From Ruminococcaceae bacterium UBA7135 (GTDB lineage Bacteria > Bacillota > Clostridia > Oscillospirales > Ruminococcaceae), in contig DKXD01000010.1 in NCBI GenBank assembly GCA_002492075.1, positions 2,456-9,940 on the forward strand: DNA of 7,485 nt, written 5' to 3'. The notes beneath the pieces were generated by a model. That model was not told the origin of the DNA. It was given only the letters and a program-made list of their open reading frames with translations, and ran no database searches. This document shows positions 6,028 to 7,485 of the stretch, one piece after another. Both the position numbers and the translations under genes were made by a program. The first letter of the stretch is position 1, and each line of letters starts with the position of its first letter.

Positions 6028-6609
6028 ATGAGCAGAACAGCCAAGATCACAAGGAAAACAAAGGAAACGGATATCTCCGTCCAGTTGAATTTGGACGAGG
6101 GAGAGGTAAAAATAAACACGGGAATAGGCTTCTTAGACCACATGCTGACGGCTATGGGAGTACATGGCGGCTTCGGGCTTGAGATAACAGCGAAAGGCGA
6201 CCTTTACGTTGACGGTCACCACACCGCCGAGGACGTGGGGATAACTCTCGGACAGGCGTTCGCGAAGGCTCTCGGCGACAAGTCGGGAATTATGCGATAC
6301 GGCTCTGCGTTTATACCGATGGACGAGAGCTTGGGGTTCTGCTCACTCGATGTCAGCGCAAGACCGTTTCTTGTATTCAACGCGGAGTTCACCAATGAAC
6401 GCGTGGGCGAGTTTGACACCTGTCTTACTGAGGAATTTATGAGAGCGTTCGCGTTCAACGCGGGGATAACGCTGCATTTGCGCGTGGAGTACGGCTCGAA
6501 CGACCACCACAAGATCGAGTCTCTGTTCAAGGCGCTTGCGTATTCGCTTAAGGCGGCGACGCGCCCTAATTCCGACGGAGCGGCGGTCTCCACAAAAGGT
6601 GTGCTGTAA
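6028..6609 (+). CDS. hisB: Imidazoleglycerol-phosphate dehydratase
   Basis: This enzyme dehydrates imidazole-glycerol phosphate to imidazole-acetol phosphate with two manganese ions, working as a 24-mer in the cytoplasm. The 193-aa product is the monofunctional form, without the phosphatase domain fused in E. coli HisB. Metal and catalytic motifs are all present: GIGFLDHML (32-40, His38), HHTAEDVG (64-71, His64, His65, Glu68) and NDHHKIES (158-165, His160, His161, Glu164). RPNSDG lies near the C-terminus. TAGGAG at 6015-6020 is 7 nt before the ATG. The preceding 46-nt gap is the loosest junction in the operon, and the stop overlaps the next ATG by one base (TAATG). A separate histidinol-phosphatase must be encoded elsewhere. 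Confidence 0.98.
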   Translation: MSRTAKITRKTKETDISVQLNLDEGEVKINTGIGFLDHMLTAMGVHGGFGLEITAKGDLYVDGHHTAEDVGITLGQAFAKALGDKSGIMRYGSAFIPMDESLGFCSLDVSARPFLVFNAEFTNERVGEFDTCLTEEFMRAFAFNAGITLHLRVEYGSNDHHKIESLFKALAYSLKAATRPNSDGAAVSTKGVL

Positions 6610-7031
6610 TGCGCGGCTATAACGTTATCGCCGTATTCGCTCCCGACAGGCGCACAATGCTGATGTGCAAGCGCGTCAAAGACCCGTATAAGGGGCTTTA
6701 CAATATGGTGGGCGGAAAAATCGAGAGCGGCGAGGACGGTTACACCGCCGCGTATCGTGAGTTATACGAGGAAACGGGCATAACAAAGGACGATATTCGT
6801 ATAACGCACCTGATGACGTTTACTTATCCGTTATGCGATGAGTATGTTGAGGTGTACGCGGGCGGCTTGAAGCGTTCTGTTACATTACACGAGGAGAAAA
6901 ATCCGCTTTTGTGGGTTGACATTTCGGAAAACTTTTTTGATATGGAAAAATTCGCGGGAGAGGGCAATATCGGGCATATTATGGAGCACGTAAAGCTGCA
7001 CGAAAGAGAGATCTTCGATGAACATATTTGA
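6609..7031 (+). CDS. Nudix hydrolase, MutT-like
   Basis: The 140-aa protein carries a complete Nudix box at residues 36-58, fitting GX5EX7REUXEEXGU with Arg50, Glu51, Glu54 and Glu55 present. It should therefore bind magnesium and hydrolyse a nucleoside diphosphate linked to another group. NMVGGKIE just before the box and the single-domain size resemble MutT-like (d)NTP pyrophosphatases, but substrate cannot be assigned from the motif. The ATG overlaps the hisB stop as TAATG, with AAAGGTG at 6595-6601 as ribosome site, and the 3' end overlaps the next gene by 14 nt. It is not HisE: phosphoribosyl-ATP pyrophosphatase has an unrelated all-alpha fold. A general nucleotide-cleaning role is possible; a link to histidine synthesis is only suggested by position. 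Confidence 0.93.
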   Translation: MRGYNVIAVFAPDRRTMLMCKRVKDPYKGLYNMVGGKIESGEDGYTAAYRELYEETGITKDDIRITHLMTFTYPLCDEYVEVYAGGLKRSVTLHEEKNPLLWVDISENFFDMEKFAGEGNIGHIMEHVKLHEREIFDEHI

Positions 7032-7485
7032 GATACACGGTATTCGTTACGGGTGGTTTGAGGTCTGCTTTACCCCGCATGATGATAAGCAGGGGTTTCT
7101 TCGCAACTCGGATTACCTTGGCTGCGACGCGCCGATGCTGTTCCTTGACGCTCTCGCTGATATTCTCGAAGAGAAATCGAGCGAGGAGTGGCTGTGCTGG
7201 CAGGACGAGCCGGGGGCGTATATTCTGCGGCTTTCGTTTGAGGACGAAAAGATCAATGTGCAAATATTTCTTGGCAAGGATTCGCTCGGACTGCCGTATA
7301 GAGGCGCGGAGCTTGCGGCTGAACAAAAGGAATTCTATTACAAAAATTCCTTTGAGATAAAGCAGCTGTTGGAGGATGTTCTCGTTTCCTTTTCGCTTTA
7401 TGAGAACGGAAACGGTCTGGCGCTTTATAACGAGCATTGGGGCGAGTTCCCCGAAAAGGAATATAAGCGGCTGAGAGAATTTGCC
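7018..7485 (+). CDS. Unrecognised protein, 3' truncated by window edge
   Basis: An uninterrupted frame of 156 codons runs from an ATG at 7018 to the last base with no stop. The start overlaps the Nudix gene by 14 nt, and AAAGAGAG (7003-7010) lies 7 nt before it, a weak but usable ribosome site. Codon use resembles the neighbouring genes, with G/C common at third positions. The product is acidic and soluble, rich in aromatic residues (six Trp would-be sites: Trp13, Trp59, Trp61 and Trp141 are the four seen). It starts with IHGIRYGWFEV (6-16), has a Leu/Asp-rich helix at 40-53, alternating beta-like stretches near 67-86 and a second helical stretch at 112-126. No signal peptide, membrane segment or catalytic motif is evident. 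I do not recognise the family; a small alpha/beta domain is a guess. Confidence 0.8.
   Translation, partial: MNIFEIHGIRYGWFEVCFTPHDDKQGFLRNSDYLGCDAPMLFLDALADILEEKSSEEWLCWQDEPGAYILRLSFEDEKINVQIFLGKDSLGLPYRGAELAAEQKEFYYKNSFEIKQLLEDVLVSFSLYENGNGLALYNEHWGEFPEKEYKRLREFA

Noticed and set aside
7028..7360. Plus-strand open frame of 110 codons in another frame at the right end
   Set aside because: Product is unusually Arg/Ser-rich and overlaps the better-supported frame from 7018 over its entire length.
6979..7437. Minus-strand open frame of 152 codons at the right end
   Set aside because: The + strand frame from 7018 is coupled to the Nudix gene by overlap, has a ribosome site and matches local codon use; the opposite strand is Arg/Leu-rich and isolated.

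Overview
The window looks like chromosomal DNA from a Gram-positive anaerobe of the class Clostridia, probably near Ruminococcus/Oscillospiraceae. This is inferred from three things seen here: a PolC-type (not only DnaE-type) replicative polymerase, the two-protein HisZ plus short-form HisG ATP phosphoribosyltransferase, and mid-range base composition with A/G-rich Shine-Dalgarno sites. No tRNA, rRNA, CRISPR array, insertion sequence or phage gene is visible. Every gene found is on the + strand.

Layout. Positions 1-2028 hold the C-terminal half of polC, cut by the left edge. A 131-bp intergenic region (2029-2159) follows, the only substantial gap in the window. It carries a good extended -10 promoter, a 13-bp inverted repeat, and a cluster of four TACTA/TAGTA half-sites covering the -10 box and predicted transcription start. 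From there a tightly packed operon runs to the right edge: hisZ, hisG, hisD, a small Cys-rich protein of 83 aa, a cytidine-deaminase-family protein of 130 aa, hisB, a Nudix hydrolase, and an unrecognised gene cut by the right edge. Junctions are overlaps or near-contacts (3-nt gap, 4-nt ATGA overlap, 8-nt overlap, direct abutment, TAATG overlap, 14-nt overlap). The one exception is a 46-nt gap before hisB, which contains an imperfect tandem repeat.

Function. HisZ and short HisG together should form the first enzyme of histidine synthesis (ATP + PRPP to phosphoribosyl-ATP), HisB the dehydration of imidazole-glycerol phosphate, and HisD the last two oxidations to histidine. hisC, hisH, hisA, hisF, hisI and hisE are not in the window and must lie downstream or elsewhere. 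Four non-histidine genes share the transcript: a zinc-knuckle-like protein, a deaminase whose usual ribose-binding N-x-E motif is replaced, a MutT-like Nudix enzyme, and an unknown protein. Their role there is unexplained.

Most worth a second look: the half-site array at the his promoter, the in-frame 36-bp tandem duplication inside hisZ, the atypical deaminase, and the two uncharacterised proteins. I do not see convincing evidence of an entirely new system; the accessory genes inside the his operon are the nearest candidate.
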